Assembly: GCA_934271275.1 (NCBI GenBank)
Contig: CAKQRD010000001.1
Location: 124,001-188,000 of the forward strand
From: an uncultured Clostridia bacterium
Lineage (GTDB): Bacteria > Bacillota > Clostridia > Christensenellales > Borkfalkiaceae
Reading direction: 5' to 3'
Length of the DNA: 64,000 bases
Positions within the stretch are counted from its first letter, which is position 1. Every line of letters starts with the position of its first letter. Below, piece after piece: positions 20,301 through 26,783 of the stretch. Position numbers and translations under genes: made by a program. Under the pieces are notes generated by a model that searched no databases, was not told where the DNA came from, and was given only the letters and a program-made list of their open reading frames with translations.

Positions 20301-22861
20301 TTGGAAACGCGGAACACTTCGTTTTTCATAACGACCGAATAGGTGTCTTTGTTAATACCTTCGGTCTGCAATCTGAAATCAAATATTTCCGCAAAATAAG
20401 CGTACACGGTCGCGTCGCCCATATCGTTCCAGACGGAAAGGCTGTAACCTTCCGCGTCGGTAAGCTGTTCGCCTCTGCCGTCTTCCTGCGAGAACCAGCC
20501 GATGAACACCTTGGAAGCGTCTTCGAGCGCAGGTACCGCAAGACGGTAATTTCTCGTATACCGAACGTCGCCTTCCGCGGTATCGGCGGTCGCACCTTCG
20601 GGAAGAACGTAGTTCGCTTTATAAGTCTTTGGCGACCAGTTCGCGTAAAGAACGAGGTCCGCGATACGGTCGAACACGAATTCGCCCGCATATTTGGTGC
20701 CGTTCGCGGAAGAAGCTCCCGCAACGTTATACCAACCGGTCAAATCGAAGCCTTCTCTTTCGGAAGAAGGAAGAACGACGGTATCGCCCGCCGCGGCGTA
20801 AATCGTATCCGCGGGAGTGCCTTCGCGCGAGTCGAAGGAAATTTCGTAAGCGTAAACGGAAACGGAAACGGTATCGGTAGAAGTACCGTCTTCCAGAACC
20901 GCCTGAACGGTTATTTCGTTTTCGCCTTTCTGCGTAAGGGTTATTTTAAAACTCGTAACGCCCGCCTCCGCGGTGAACGCTTCGCCGTTTACCGTTACGT
21001 TATAGCTCTTCGCGCCGATAACGTTTCTCCAGGAAACGGTATTTTTAGCGTAGATTAAGGATTCGGAAACGGTGAGGTACTGCGCTTCGAGAGCGTCGCT
21101 GTAAACGGACTCGGTCGCGCCGATCGCTTTAACCGCGATTTCGTAATCAACGCCGTTTGCGAGAGTAGCGGTCGAAAGATCGAAACTCGTTCCCTCCGCC
21201 GCGTATTCCTGTCCGCTTATCGACACGACGTAAGAGGTCGCGCCCGCAACCGCGTTCCAGGAAAGAACGGACTTTTCGATTTTAAGTCCCGCGGGAGCGA
21301 CGAGGCGTTTTCTTTCGTAGCGATAAGAAGCCGCTTCGGGAGAGATATAGCCGTTAGAACAAGGTATAACCTCCGCGGTCACGGGAGATGTCGCGAAACT
21401 TCTTAAACTTACGCTCGTTTTTCCGCCCGTAAGGATAACCGATTCGCCGTTTATTACCACCTTATAATCGGTAGCGTATTTAATCTGATTCCACGAAAGC
21501 GTTTCGGTCGTTTCGTTGAAATAGATGTTTTCTATCTTTTCGAGAGAACGCTTGAACGCGAACGTTTCGGAAACGGAAGAGGCTTTGCCCGCGGCGGAAG
21601 CCGTTACGGTGAACCTGATGCCGTCCTCGCTCATAGCGCAGCCCGAGAAATCGAAATAAGTCGAAGTCCCGTTGTCTATCGCGGAGTGATTATGCTCGCC
21701 GTTGCCGCAAACTACGTTCACGGTATATTTTTCCGCGCCGTCTACGGGTACGAACACGAGCGAAGAAGGCTCGATTACTTCAAAGAGAGAAACTCTCGCA
21801 AGAGCCTTGTTGTTATAGTATCTTACGGCAGCTTCCGAACTCGAACCGCTCGCGGTGACCGCGGAAACGGTTATTTTGTACTCGCCTTCCGCAGAAGCGG
21901 AGAACGGTACGGAAACGTTCGTCGAACCCGTTCTCGTCGAAACGAGAACGTTGCCGTTCGCGCCGACTACCGTAACGTCGTAAGCGGACGCGCCCTTAAC
22001 AGCCGTCCACACGACGGAATCGCCTTTAACGCTCGGAGCGGGAGCAGCCGAAGCCGCGGAATTATCCGTCCACTGTGCGAAAAGGGTGGCGTTCGCGTTG
22101 AAAACGTAGCCGTCCTCGTAAATCGAGGTAAGCTTATCCGCCGCCTCGAAATCGCTTATCCACCAGCCGCCGAAGGTATAACCCTCGCGAGCGGGCGCGG
22201 GAACGTCGTATATTCTGCCGTCTACGGTAGAAACCGCGGGAATAGACTTCGCGCCTTCGTAGCCGAGGTCGAAATCTACGGTATATACGTTAGAAACGGT
22301 AAGTCTGTCCGACCAACGCGCGTAAAGCGTGGCGTCTCCCGTAATAATGGTCGCGCCGAAGGAATACGGCGTGGTGAACGCCGAATCCGAATACCAGCCG
22401 ACGAAAGCGTATCCGTCTTTCGCGGGGTCGGCGGGCTTAACGGCGGATTTTCCGTTAAGAACCTTTTGGGAAGCGACCGAGCTTCCCCCGTTCGTATCGA
22501 ACGAAACGGTGTAATTTTCCGCCTTACGGAAAATCATCTGCGAACCGTCCATAACGATCGTAACGGTATTGTCCGCATACGAGCCTTCGATTTTAGCGTC
22601 CGAGTTGAGAGTAAAGCCGAACGTGCCGTCGGAGAGCTTATAATCTCCCCAAAGCGTTTCGCCTTTAATCAGCAAGGACACCTTGTCGCCGCCCGTAAGG
22701 GTAACGTAGTACGTTTCGCCGAGTTCGGTTTCGTAATAATACGAACCGGTTTCGGGCCCTGCTTCTTTCTTGCCGCACGCCGCGAGAGCAAAACTTGCCG
22801 TCGCAATCATCACGAGCGAGAAAAGCAGAACGAAAAACTTACGACATAAATGTTTTTTCAT
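14324..22861 (-). CDS. Giant BspA-type LRR lipoprotein (2845 aa)
   Basis: This gene encodes a 2845-residue lipoprotein with signal peptide and lipobox LAAC. The N-terminal third has two InlB B-repeat-like units (around residues 110-265, motifs such as FDTNGGS, GYAFVGWY, GYTFGGWW). Several fibronectin-like segments follow, and then two further B-repeat-like units near residues 690-860. From about residue 870 to the end the protein is a long series of LRR_5 repeats (for example IGEYAFYGC- and IGASAFEGC-type units). No wall-anchor motif or C-terminal membrane helix is visible, so attachment should be through the lipidated cysteine. Likely role, by family, is adhesion or ligand binding at the cell surface. 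It is monocistronic: its own terminator lies downstream and a candidate promoter upstream. The frame is intact over 8.5 kb. Confidence 0.92.
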   Translation of the reverse strand: MKKHLCRKFFVLLFSLVMIATASFALAACGKKEAGPETGSYYYETELGETYYVTLTGGDKVSLLIKGETLWGDYKLSDGTFGFTLNSDAKIEGSYADNTVTIVMDGSQMIFRKAENYTVSFDTNGGSSVASQKVLNGKSAVKPADPAKDGYAFVGWYSDSAFTTPYSFGATIITGDATLYARWSDRLTVSNVYTVDFDLGYEGAKSIPAVSTVDGRIYDVPAPAREGYTFGGWWISDFEAADKLTSIYEDGYVFNANATLFAQWTDNSAASAAPAPSVKGDSVVWTAVKGASAYDVTVVGANGNVLVSTRTGSTNVSVPFSASAEGEYKITVSAVTASGSSSEAAVRYYNNKALARVSLFEVIEPSSLVFVPVDGAEKYTVNVVCGNGEHNHSAIDNGTSTYFDFSGCAMSEDGIRFTVTASAAGKASSVSETFAFKRSLEKIENIYFNETTETLSWNQIKYATDYKVVINGESVILTGGKTSVSLRSFATSPVTAEVIPCSNGYISPEAASYRYERKRLVAPAGLKIEKSVLSWNAVAGATSYVVSISGQEYAAEGTSFDLSTATLANGVDYEIAVKAIGATESVYSDALEAQYLTVSESLIYAKNTVSWRNVIGAKSYNVTVNGEAFTAEAGVTSFKITLTQKGENEITVQAVLEDGTSTDTVSVSVYAYEISFDSREGTPADTIYAAAGDTVVLPSSEREGFDLTGWYNVAGASSANGTKYAGEFVFDRIADLVLYANWSPKTYKANYVLPEGATADTAEGDVRYTRNYRLAVPALEDASKVFIGWFSQEDGRGEQLTDAEGYSLSVWNDMGDATVYAYFAEIFDFRLQTEGINKDTYSVVMKNEVFRVSKVRVPETYNGKKVTIIEGAAFRNCSTLRSIEIPDTIRIIYYTSAFEKCTALSEIVIYETGHNAEPNFSSADGVLYYTSNAATEGKELVFIPAARTGSVVIPSGVRSIGESAFTGSKIRTVTIPATVNNIAVRAFENSKYLTDIYFDLNEGDELMVGENAFSGCTALKSLNIPARYATFDPTVLGDSTSIENIHVAEDHETYSSVNGLLCNKDGNELIYCPAGRRGALRIPSGIRTIGKSAFANCNNITSVIIPSFVTRIENNAFEGCSKLTSVTFAGGTALGSSLSLGNNVFANCVSLSKVSFENNSNVAALGDGAFSGCSKLTSVKLPATLQNVSAKLFDGCANLVNIEVEESSNYLSAENSILYDKAKTRMIYYPSYKSDTEFIVPETIEIIDANLFKGNVSLEKIIFGKNVREIGASAFEGCANLMKVVFVTGGENELVIGERAFASCSAFEGIYIADSATASEDEYELGTPATLRTIGAYAFTESQFGGRLVLSEGVETIGKSAFEATSFITSVTFPESLKEIGDNAFNRIRMLRSVTFATDENGKIKSNLETIGESAFNSTKITSFNVPASVTKIGDSAFSISNLNKFTFEEGRTEKVTLGLSVFSGSALTSIVLPKDLCEVTYDTKTRGYLMTTFDSAWNLADIQNMPENDKYAYEGGVFYELNSDGVKTIVDHANLENNAYVIPNTVTLVRSGAFYGCSGSTLTFEAGGTDDLVLEDSVFNNSRMKTVEFPARLKKLGNELFSYAKTEKVTFVDTDSEPSRLEEIPYAMFKYADNLTEIEIPRSVKKIGNEAFWPGESYFGPVKVLTKITLHEGLEEIGDRAFSNDSNGGAAFTELVIPSTVKSIGNFAFSNNKKLQSVTFAKNAEGKTSLEKLGAGVFMNTAITSITIPKTLAKGVSIIDWESMEEKDGILSDSMFMSCNKLTEVVFEDGCPLVTEYGSNIFAGCTAYSVVTFPVNLEKMGKWDEYNQGGAIKSITIPKAVDEEALKSFVPSLTGVTEFALDKDNPYLYQDGENGAIYNKAKNVLLYYPANLTQESYTVLPTTVTISERAFYENKYLKKIKLPEGLVKIGDYAFGVSTDARSTAITGIEIPSTVEEIGERAFFGAAELKTLTFLKDANGNCALKRIGNSAFRHCSSLEEVELPFGLEILGENAGWGDDDVDANASVFYDCASLKKVTLPGKVADLQAHVFAECPALTTVIFPKGCAFTRIAYYAFYNSGLTSIDFTNANGLAIIDHDAFNGCSNLATIKFAGTKNNLEILDYAFANTAVETIDLPSGVITIGAYAFYNAADLRAVNIETGSNLQNIGAYAFNGTALASMDFSKAAALEEIGAYAFCETALDKIVLADAVTSVGNYAFYGCANVTEFRLSSSISNIGEYAFAKITKITAVTISGNDTKVGNSAFEDCSSLKDITLESGVSSIGNNAFGFTAVTSVVLPDTITSLSGNPFGGCPLESIEVLAEGADIFFDEVTKTLYNADKNILYYQTTVTTGAFVVPDTITSILAGAFAGSHITSITLPANFTRIEDGTFRNCTELKSITIGKNIAYIGASAFEGCTSLESITFEQGGTQALTIGAKAFKDCTALKSLTIPHRLRDGGEKITKTYYIEWIDDYMDETFVCGGPGIGESAFENTGIVAIDCEEEPAAGISDSAYYADTLSIADSAFRNCKNLTKVTLPSFMSNSGEFYNREDVIKLPDPFTDEDKWSLEYKQYNYIGAYAFYGCEKLTTVTLPEQIGIMYDFGFSAKSDAILGEHAFENCTALVNVGYVQDGKYVWPSYLSIIKSYTFANSGLKEVVLPYAENDWGQTVKYSIDDYAFYGCKSLVNVELHGEMSNIGEGTPVLGKYAFAECTALKTAIFDDMYAVMDGAFENCRALQKVEMTFRDSNIWTPRTEYRCVGKNAFKNCSALTSVSLNGELQSIDAGAFEGCRSLMSIEIPEDVTTVAATAFAGWTAAQKITVPFNDAGSILAGYATGWNGNATIVYKG

Positions 22862-22964
22862 AACCTGCTCCTTCTATTATTTTTTCTTCCGTTTTATCTT
22901 TTTATCCGCTTCTGTTTTAACTTGCGGCTGAATGAAGATAGACTTCTGAAAATACCTTTTTAAA

Positions 22965-22994
22965 AAAATAGCATATTTGCGAATAATTTGTCAA
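22965..22994 (-). promoter_or_regulatory. Candidate promoter of giant LRR gene
   Basis: On the minus strand TTGACA (22989-22994) and TATTTT (22965-22970) are separated by 18 bases, about 100 bases before the start codon. The surrounding 22.86-23.2 kb stretch is AT-rich and holds no gene. Confidence 0.45.
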
Positions 22995-23206
22995 ATAATT
23001 TGAATTTATTCACAACCTTTCTTATATTAGAATTATTTTATGCAATTATAGCTTTTACTTATCTTTCCGACGGGTCGCCCGATTATCGTTACGGAATTTC
23101 TCGCTTCGATATAATTTTTATTTATTTGATATATTTTAAATGTTTATATAATATAAACCGCGAAAACGCATGCGCATATATCGTGCGTATATATAATTTT
23201 CATTAT

Positions 23207-24094
23207 TTATTGCGTTTTCAATAATTTTTCAAATTCCTTCGCCGCGACGGAAAGAGAAAAATCCGAACGCTTTATCAGGCACACTTCGCGCGGGGGAATA
23301 ACCTCTTCCGTTTCGAGCTTATACAGCTCGCCGCTCGCTATCTCCTTTTCCGCGAACGAAGCGGGAATAAAGCCTATCCCCAGATTGTTCTGCACTATCG
23401 GCAAAATCTGGTTCGACGTGGAAACCTCTATGTCGGGAGAAAATTCCAGCCCGTACTTTCTGAACACGCTTCTGTAATATTCGTAGGTTTTGCTCCATTT
23501 GTTGACGCTCACGAGGCAATGCTTCGTAAATTCCTCGAAGCGCACCTTATCGCCCGTGAGATATTTATATCTTTCTCCGCACACGACGACGTCCTGAAAC
23601 CGCTTTATCGGAACGGCTTTAAGCGACTTATCGAGGTCGAAAGGCGTCGATATCAGAATGAAATCGACCGCCTGATTTTTTACCGCGCTTATCGCCTGAA
23701 CGTTGGTAAGGTTTACGAGGCTGAACTTTATTTTAGGATACAGCGCGTGATACCTGACGAGCGCGGAAAGCAAAACTTCGTGCATAGCCGTTTCCGAAAC
23801 GCCTATACGCAAAATTCCCTCTTCAAAGCCGTTGTAACGGGAAAGCTCTTCCTCCGCCGCGGCAATCTGCTCGCAGGCGACCGCGACGCGCCTGTAAAGC
23901 TTTTCCCCCTCCGGCGTAAGCGTTACCCCCTTGTTCGAGCGAGTAAAAAGCACGCACCCCAAATCCCGTTCGAGATTTTTTATCGCCCGCGTAACGTTCG
24001 GTTGCTCCGAATAAAGAGCCTCCGCCGCCGCGGTTATGTTGCCGTATTTTGCGACGTAATAAAACGTTTTGTAATTTTCAAAGTTAGTATTCAT
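23207..24094 (-). CDS. LysR family transcriptional regulator
   Basis: A 295-residue LysR-type regulator. The N-terminal winged helix-turn-helix is clear (NITAAAEALYSEQPNVTRAIKNLE, residues 15-38 in two parts around the turn), followed by the typical FTRSNKGVTLTPEG segment. The rest is a LysR substrate-binding fold; the inducer is unknown. It is transcribed away from the DUF1275-atp operon, and two palindromes lie in the shared 177-base region. LysR proteins commonly regulate the divergent neighbour, so control of the DUF1275-atp transcript is plausible but unproven. Confidence 0.92.
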   Translation of the reverse strand: MNTNFENYKTFYYVAKYGNITAAAEALYSEQPNVTRAIKNLERDLGCVLFTRSNKGVTLTPEGEKLYRRVAVACEQIAAAEEELSRYNGFEEGILRIGVSETAMHEVLLSALVRYHALYPKIKFSLVNLTNVQAISAVKNQAVDFILISTPFDLDKSLKAVPIKRFQDVVVCGERYKYLTGDKVRFEEFTKHCLVSVNKWSKTYEYYRSVFRKYGLEFSPDIEVSTSNQILPIVQNNLGIGFIPASFAEKEIASGELYKLETEEVIPPREVCLIKRSDFSLSVAAKEFEKLLKTQ

Positions 24095-24170
24095 AAATTT
24101 ACCCCTTTTCTATTCGTATTTTTTTCTCTCTTCCGATACCCGTTCCGTCTATGCGCGTTCCGCCCGTTTT

Positions 24171-24193
24171 TGTCATATCAAAAATATATGACA
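24171..24193. promoter_or_regulatory. Palindrome 1, candidate LysR operator
   Basis: TGTCATAT and ATATGACA form perfect 8-base arms with a 7-base spacer. The position between divergent lysR and the DUF1275 gene, and the T-N11-A layout, fit a LysR box. Confidence 0.55.
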
Positions 24194-24198
24194 AGTAT

Positions 24199-24217
24199 TG
24201 TAAATATATATTTTACA
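24199..24217. promoter_or_regulatory. Palindrome 2, candidate LysR operator
   Basis: TGTAAA and TTTACA arms are separated by 7 bases. Its centre lies 26 bases from that of palindrome 1, about two and a half helical turns, as in tandem LysR sites. Confidence 0.5.
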
Positions 24218-24271
24218 GATACCTGCGAGAAGATTATACTGTATTGCGAAAGATAAGTCAAGGAAGTTTTT

Positions 24272-25051
24272 ATGAAAAAGACGAAAAACGAAATTTCACA
24301 ATCCTTGGGCATGCTGATATTCATTATAATATCGGGCGGGTTGCAGGACGCGTATTCGTACTTCTGCCGCGACGGAGTTTTTGCCAACGCGCAGACGGGC
24401 AACGTGGTGTTTTTAAGCGTCAATATAGTGAACGGAGACGTTTACGGCGTGCTTAAATATCTCGTTCCGATACTGTCCTTTTCTCTTGGCGCGATACTCG
24501 CAAAGGTTCTGTTCTTCGCAATGGATAAAAGAAAAACGTTCTGGAAGCAGATGGTTCTTCTGATCGAAGCGGTCGCGCTGTTCTCGGTGGGATTTATGCC
24601 GCAGAGTATGAACTTATACGCCAACGCGCTCGTATCCTTTGCCTGCGCTATGCAGGTGCTTGCGTTCGATCAGATATACGGCAACGATTTTGCAAGCACG
24701 ATGTGCATAGGCAATATCGTCCGTATGTCGGGTTCGCTCGTTACGGCGATAGCCAAAAAGGACAAAACGGCGGCGAAGCGTTGCGGCTTATACTTCATCG
24801 TAGTCGTTATATTCGCAATCGGCGCGGGCGCGGGTTATTTACTGCAAAAACTCGTCGGCAACTACGCGATTATGTTCTCCGCGCTCCTTACGTTTATAGC
24901 TTCTTTCGCGTTTATCGGCAAAGAAAACAGGCAATCCGAAATTAAAGAAACAAGTAAAGAAACGGACTCCGTCGTTACGGGCGAAGAACTTCCCGCAAAC
25001 GTCGCGGAAAACGAAAACGCGGAAAACGAAAACAACGAGGAGGATTTATGA
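24272..25051 (+). CDS. DUF1275 (YoaK-like) membrane protein
   Basis: A 259-residue polytopic membrane protein of the DUF1275/YoaK family. The diagnostic N-terminal motif GGLQDAYSYF-RDGVFANAQTGN is present. Six hydrophobic segments run to about residue 215, followed by an acidic, E/N-rich cytoplasmic tail not usual in the family. Family function is unknown (transport has been suggested). The ribosome binding site is AAGGAAG. Its stop overlaps the atpB start (ATGA), so it is the first cistron of the ATP synthase operon, in the place often occupied by atpI. Confidence 0.9.
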   Translation: MKKTKNEISQSLGMLIFIIISGGLQDAYSYFCRDGVFANAQTGNVVFLSVNIVNGDVYGVLKYLVPILSFSLGAILAKVLFFAMDKRKTFWKQMVLLIEAVALFSVGFMPQSMNLYANALVSFACAMQVLAFDQIYGNDFASTMCIGNIVRMSGSLVTAIAKKDKTAAKRCGLYFIVVVIFAIGAGAGYLLQKLVGNYAIMFSALLTFIASFAFIGKENRQSEIKETSKETDSVVTGEELPANVAENENAENENNEEDL

Positions 25052-25887
25052 ACGTTAAAAAGAAAAAAATAATCGTACTCGTCGTCGGGCTTCTGATTAT
25101 CGCGCTGCTTCTTACGGGCATATTCCTCATTCCCGCAAAGGAGAACGGCGAAAGCATAAACGAAGCGATGCGCGACGAGGTTCTGCACGAAACGAACAAA
25201 ATAAATTTCTTCGGCACGGAAGTAAACCCCGGACTTATTTCGGCGTTTACCGTGACGGGAATTATATTCGTTTTCACGCTCGTCGTAAGAATTTTCGTCA
25301 TTCCGAAATTTTCTTACCTTCCGAACAAGTTCCAGCTCGTTCTCGAAACGGCGGTAGGAACGTTCGACGATATGGCTAAAACGAGCAGCCCCGCGAGAAA
25401 CAAATTCCTCGGCGCGTATATCTTCACCGCCGCCGCGTATATTTTCGTCGGAACGCTGTTCGAGCTTTTAGGGCTGCAAGTCGTAACGACGCTGAACCGT
25501 TCCGTTTCCCTGCCCGCCCCGCTCGCGGACGTTAACGGCGCGATTACGATGGGCTGCGTTTCGTACGCAGTGATACTAAGCGGCGGAATCGCTTCAAACG
25601 GTATCAGGGGCGTGGGCAAAACCCTTAAAGATTTCTCGCTCCCCGTTTCTATGAGCTTCCGTCTGTTCGGCGCGCTTCTTTCGGGCGCGCTCGTCACCGA
25701 ACTTGTATACTATTTCTCTGCGTTATCGTTCGTCCTGCCCGTCGTGGTAGGCGTGATGTTCACGCTTTTGCACGCGCTTATTCAGGCATACGTCCTGACG
25801 ATGCTCACCTCGCTCTTCTACGGCGAGGTTTCCGAAAAGAAAACGATAAAAATCAAAAATAAAAAAGAGGTAATCAAAAATGCTTAA
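25048..25887 (+). CDS. atpB: F1Fo ATP synthase subunit a
   Basis: A 279-residue Fo subunit a, forming the ion half-channels against the c-ring. The essential arginine is in LPVSMSFRLFGALLSG (R205). The conserved C-terminal helix contains ALIQAYVLTMLTSLFYGE. The first 60 residues include an extra membrane helix and an extracytoplasmic segment. The C-terminus is strongly basic. A GGAGG site precedes the start, which overlaps the DUF1275 stop; the stop overlaps atpE by 8 bases. Confidence 0.95.
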   Translation: MNVKKKKIIVLVVGLLIIALLLTGIFLIPAKENGESINEAMRDEVLHETNKINFFGTEVNPGLISAFTVTGIIFVFTLVVRIFVIPKFSYLPNKFQLVLETAVGTFDDMAKTSSPARNKFLGAYIFTAAAYIFVGTLFELLGLQVVTTLNRSVSLPAPLADVNGAITMGCVSYAVILSGGIASNGIRGVGKTLKDFSLPVSMSFRLFGALLSGALVTELVYYFSALSFVLPVVVGVMFTLLHALIQAYVLTMLTSLFYGEVSEKKTIKIKNKKEVIKNA

Positions 25888-26278
25888 AAGTCTCAAAAAA
25901 ATCTCGTTCTTTTTATTACTTATAGCGATATTGTCCGTTATAGCCGTTCCCGTTCTCTCCACCGCCGTTCACGCGGAAGAAAACGGCGGCACGGAAATAG
26001 TTGCCGTTACCGACGGCGAAACTCAATCCGACGCGCAGAACTCCGAAGACAACTCAAAAGGAAGCAAGGCGATCGCCGCGGGTATATGCGTAGGTCTTGC
26101 CGCCGCGCTCGGCGCGCTTGCGATGGGCATAGCCATAGCGAAGTCCAACGAAGCCATCGCCCGTCAACCCGAAGCCGCTTCGCAGATAAAGTCCGGACTT
26201 ATGCTCGGTCTGGTATTCATTGAAACGGCAATCATATACGCGCTGATAGTCGCGATTCTCGTAATATTCGTGTTATAA
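25880..26278 (+). CDS. atpE: F1Fo ATP synthase subunit c with signal-peptide-like extension
   Basis: Subunit c, the rotor ring protein, but 132 residues long where about 75-90 is usual. Residues 1-32 look like a cleavable signal peptide (hydrophobic core, then STAVHA before EENGG). An acidic, low-complexity linker spans residues 33-62. The normal hairpin follows: helix 1 (residues 64-90), loop ARQPEA, helix 2 with the ion-binding carboxylate E115 in FIETAIIY. T116 and Y120 occupy positions equivalent to the Na+-coordinating S66 and Y70 of Ilyobacter subunit c. However, the position of its Q32 is M82, so a full Na+ site is not evident; H+ coupling is more likely. Both ends of subunit c lie outside, so a signal peptide is topologically consistent. 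Confidence 0.92.
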   Translation: MLKSLKKISFFLLLIAILSVIAVPVLSTAVHAEENGGTEIVAVTDGETQSDAQNSEDNSKGSKAIAAGICVGLAAALGALAMGIAIAKSNEAIARQPEAASQIKSGLMLGLVFIETAIIYALIVAILVIFVL

Positions 26279-26288
26279 GGTGAAGGGT

Positions 26289-26783
26289 ATGTACAATCTC
26301 CTTTTAAGCGGTATTCCGCTGAACATAGACTGGCGGCAGATACTTCTGCACCTCCTGAATCTGGTCATACTGTTTCTTCTTTTGTATTTTCTGCTGTATA
26401 ACCCCGTAAAGAAGTTTATGGAAAAGCGCAGAAAGCACTACGAAGAACAGGACGGACGGAGCAAGGCGGAGCTTGCCGCGGCGGAAGAAAAAAAGGCGAC
26501 CTACGACGAACTTTTAAACAAAGCGGACGAGGAAATCGCCGAAAAGAAACGCAACGCAATCGCCGACGCGAGAACGGAAAGCGAAAAGATTATAAAGTCT
26601 GCCGAAGCCGACGCCTCCGATATTCTTAAAAAGGCTAACGCGCAGGCGGAGGAAATCAGAAAACGCGCAGAAGAAGAAGCAAAGACTTCTCTTTCCGACG
26701 CTATAACCGAAGCGGCGAAGGAAAAAATCGAAGCCGCCTGTTCGGTAGACGGATTTTTAGCGGAGAACACGAAAAATGACTGA
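26289..26783 (+). CDS. atpF: F1Fo ATP synthase subunit b
   Basis: The peripheral stalk subunit, about 164 residues from the ATG at 26289 (a GTG at 26280 is an alternative). One N-terminal membrane helix (ILLHLLNLVILFLLLYFLLY) leads into NPVKKFMEKR and a long charged, alanine-rich coiled coil. No delta domain is fused here, unlike the b-delta fusion known in mycobacteria. The stop overlaps atpA by 8 bases. Confidence 0.93.
   Translation: MYNLLLSGIPLNIDWRQILLHLLNLVILFLLLYFLLYNPVKKFMEKRRKHYEEQDGRSKAELAAAEEKKATYDELLNKADEEIAEKKRNAIADARTESEKIIKSAEADASDILKKANAQAEEIRKRAEEEAKTSLSDAITEAAKEKIEAACSVDGFLAENTKND

Noticed and set aside
25880..26278. Na+-coupled ATP synthase
   Set aside because: E115, T116 and Y120 suit a Na+ site, but the key glutamine of helix 1 is replaced by M82, so a sodium assignment is not supported.
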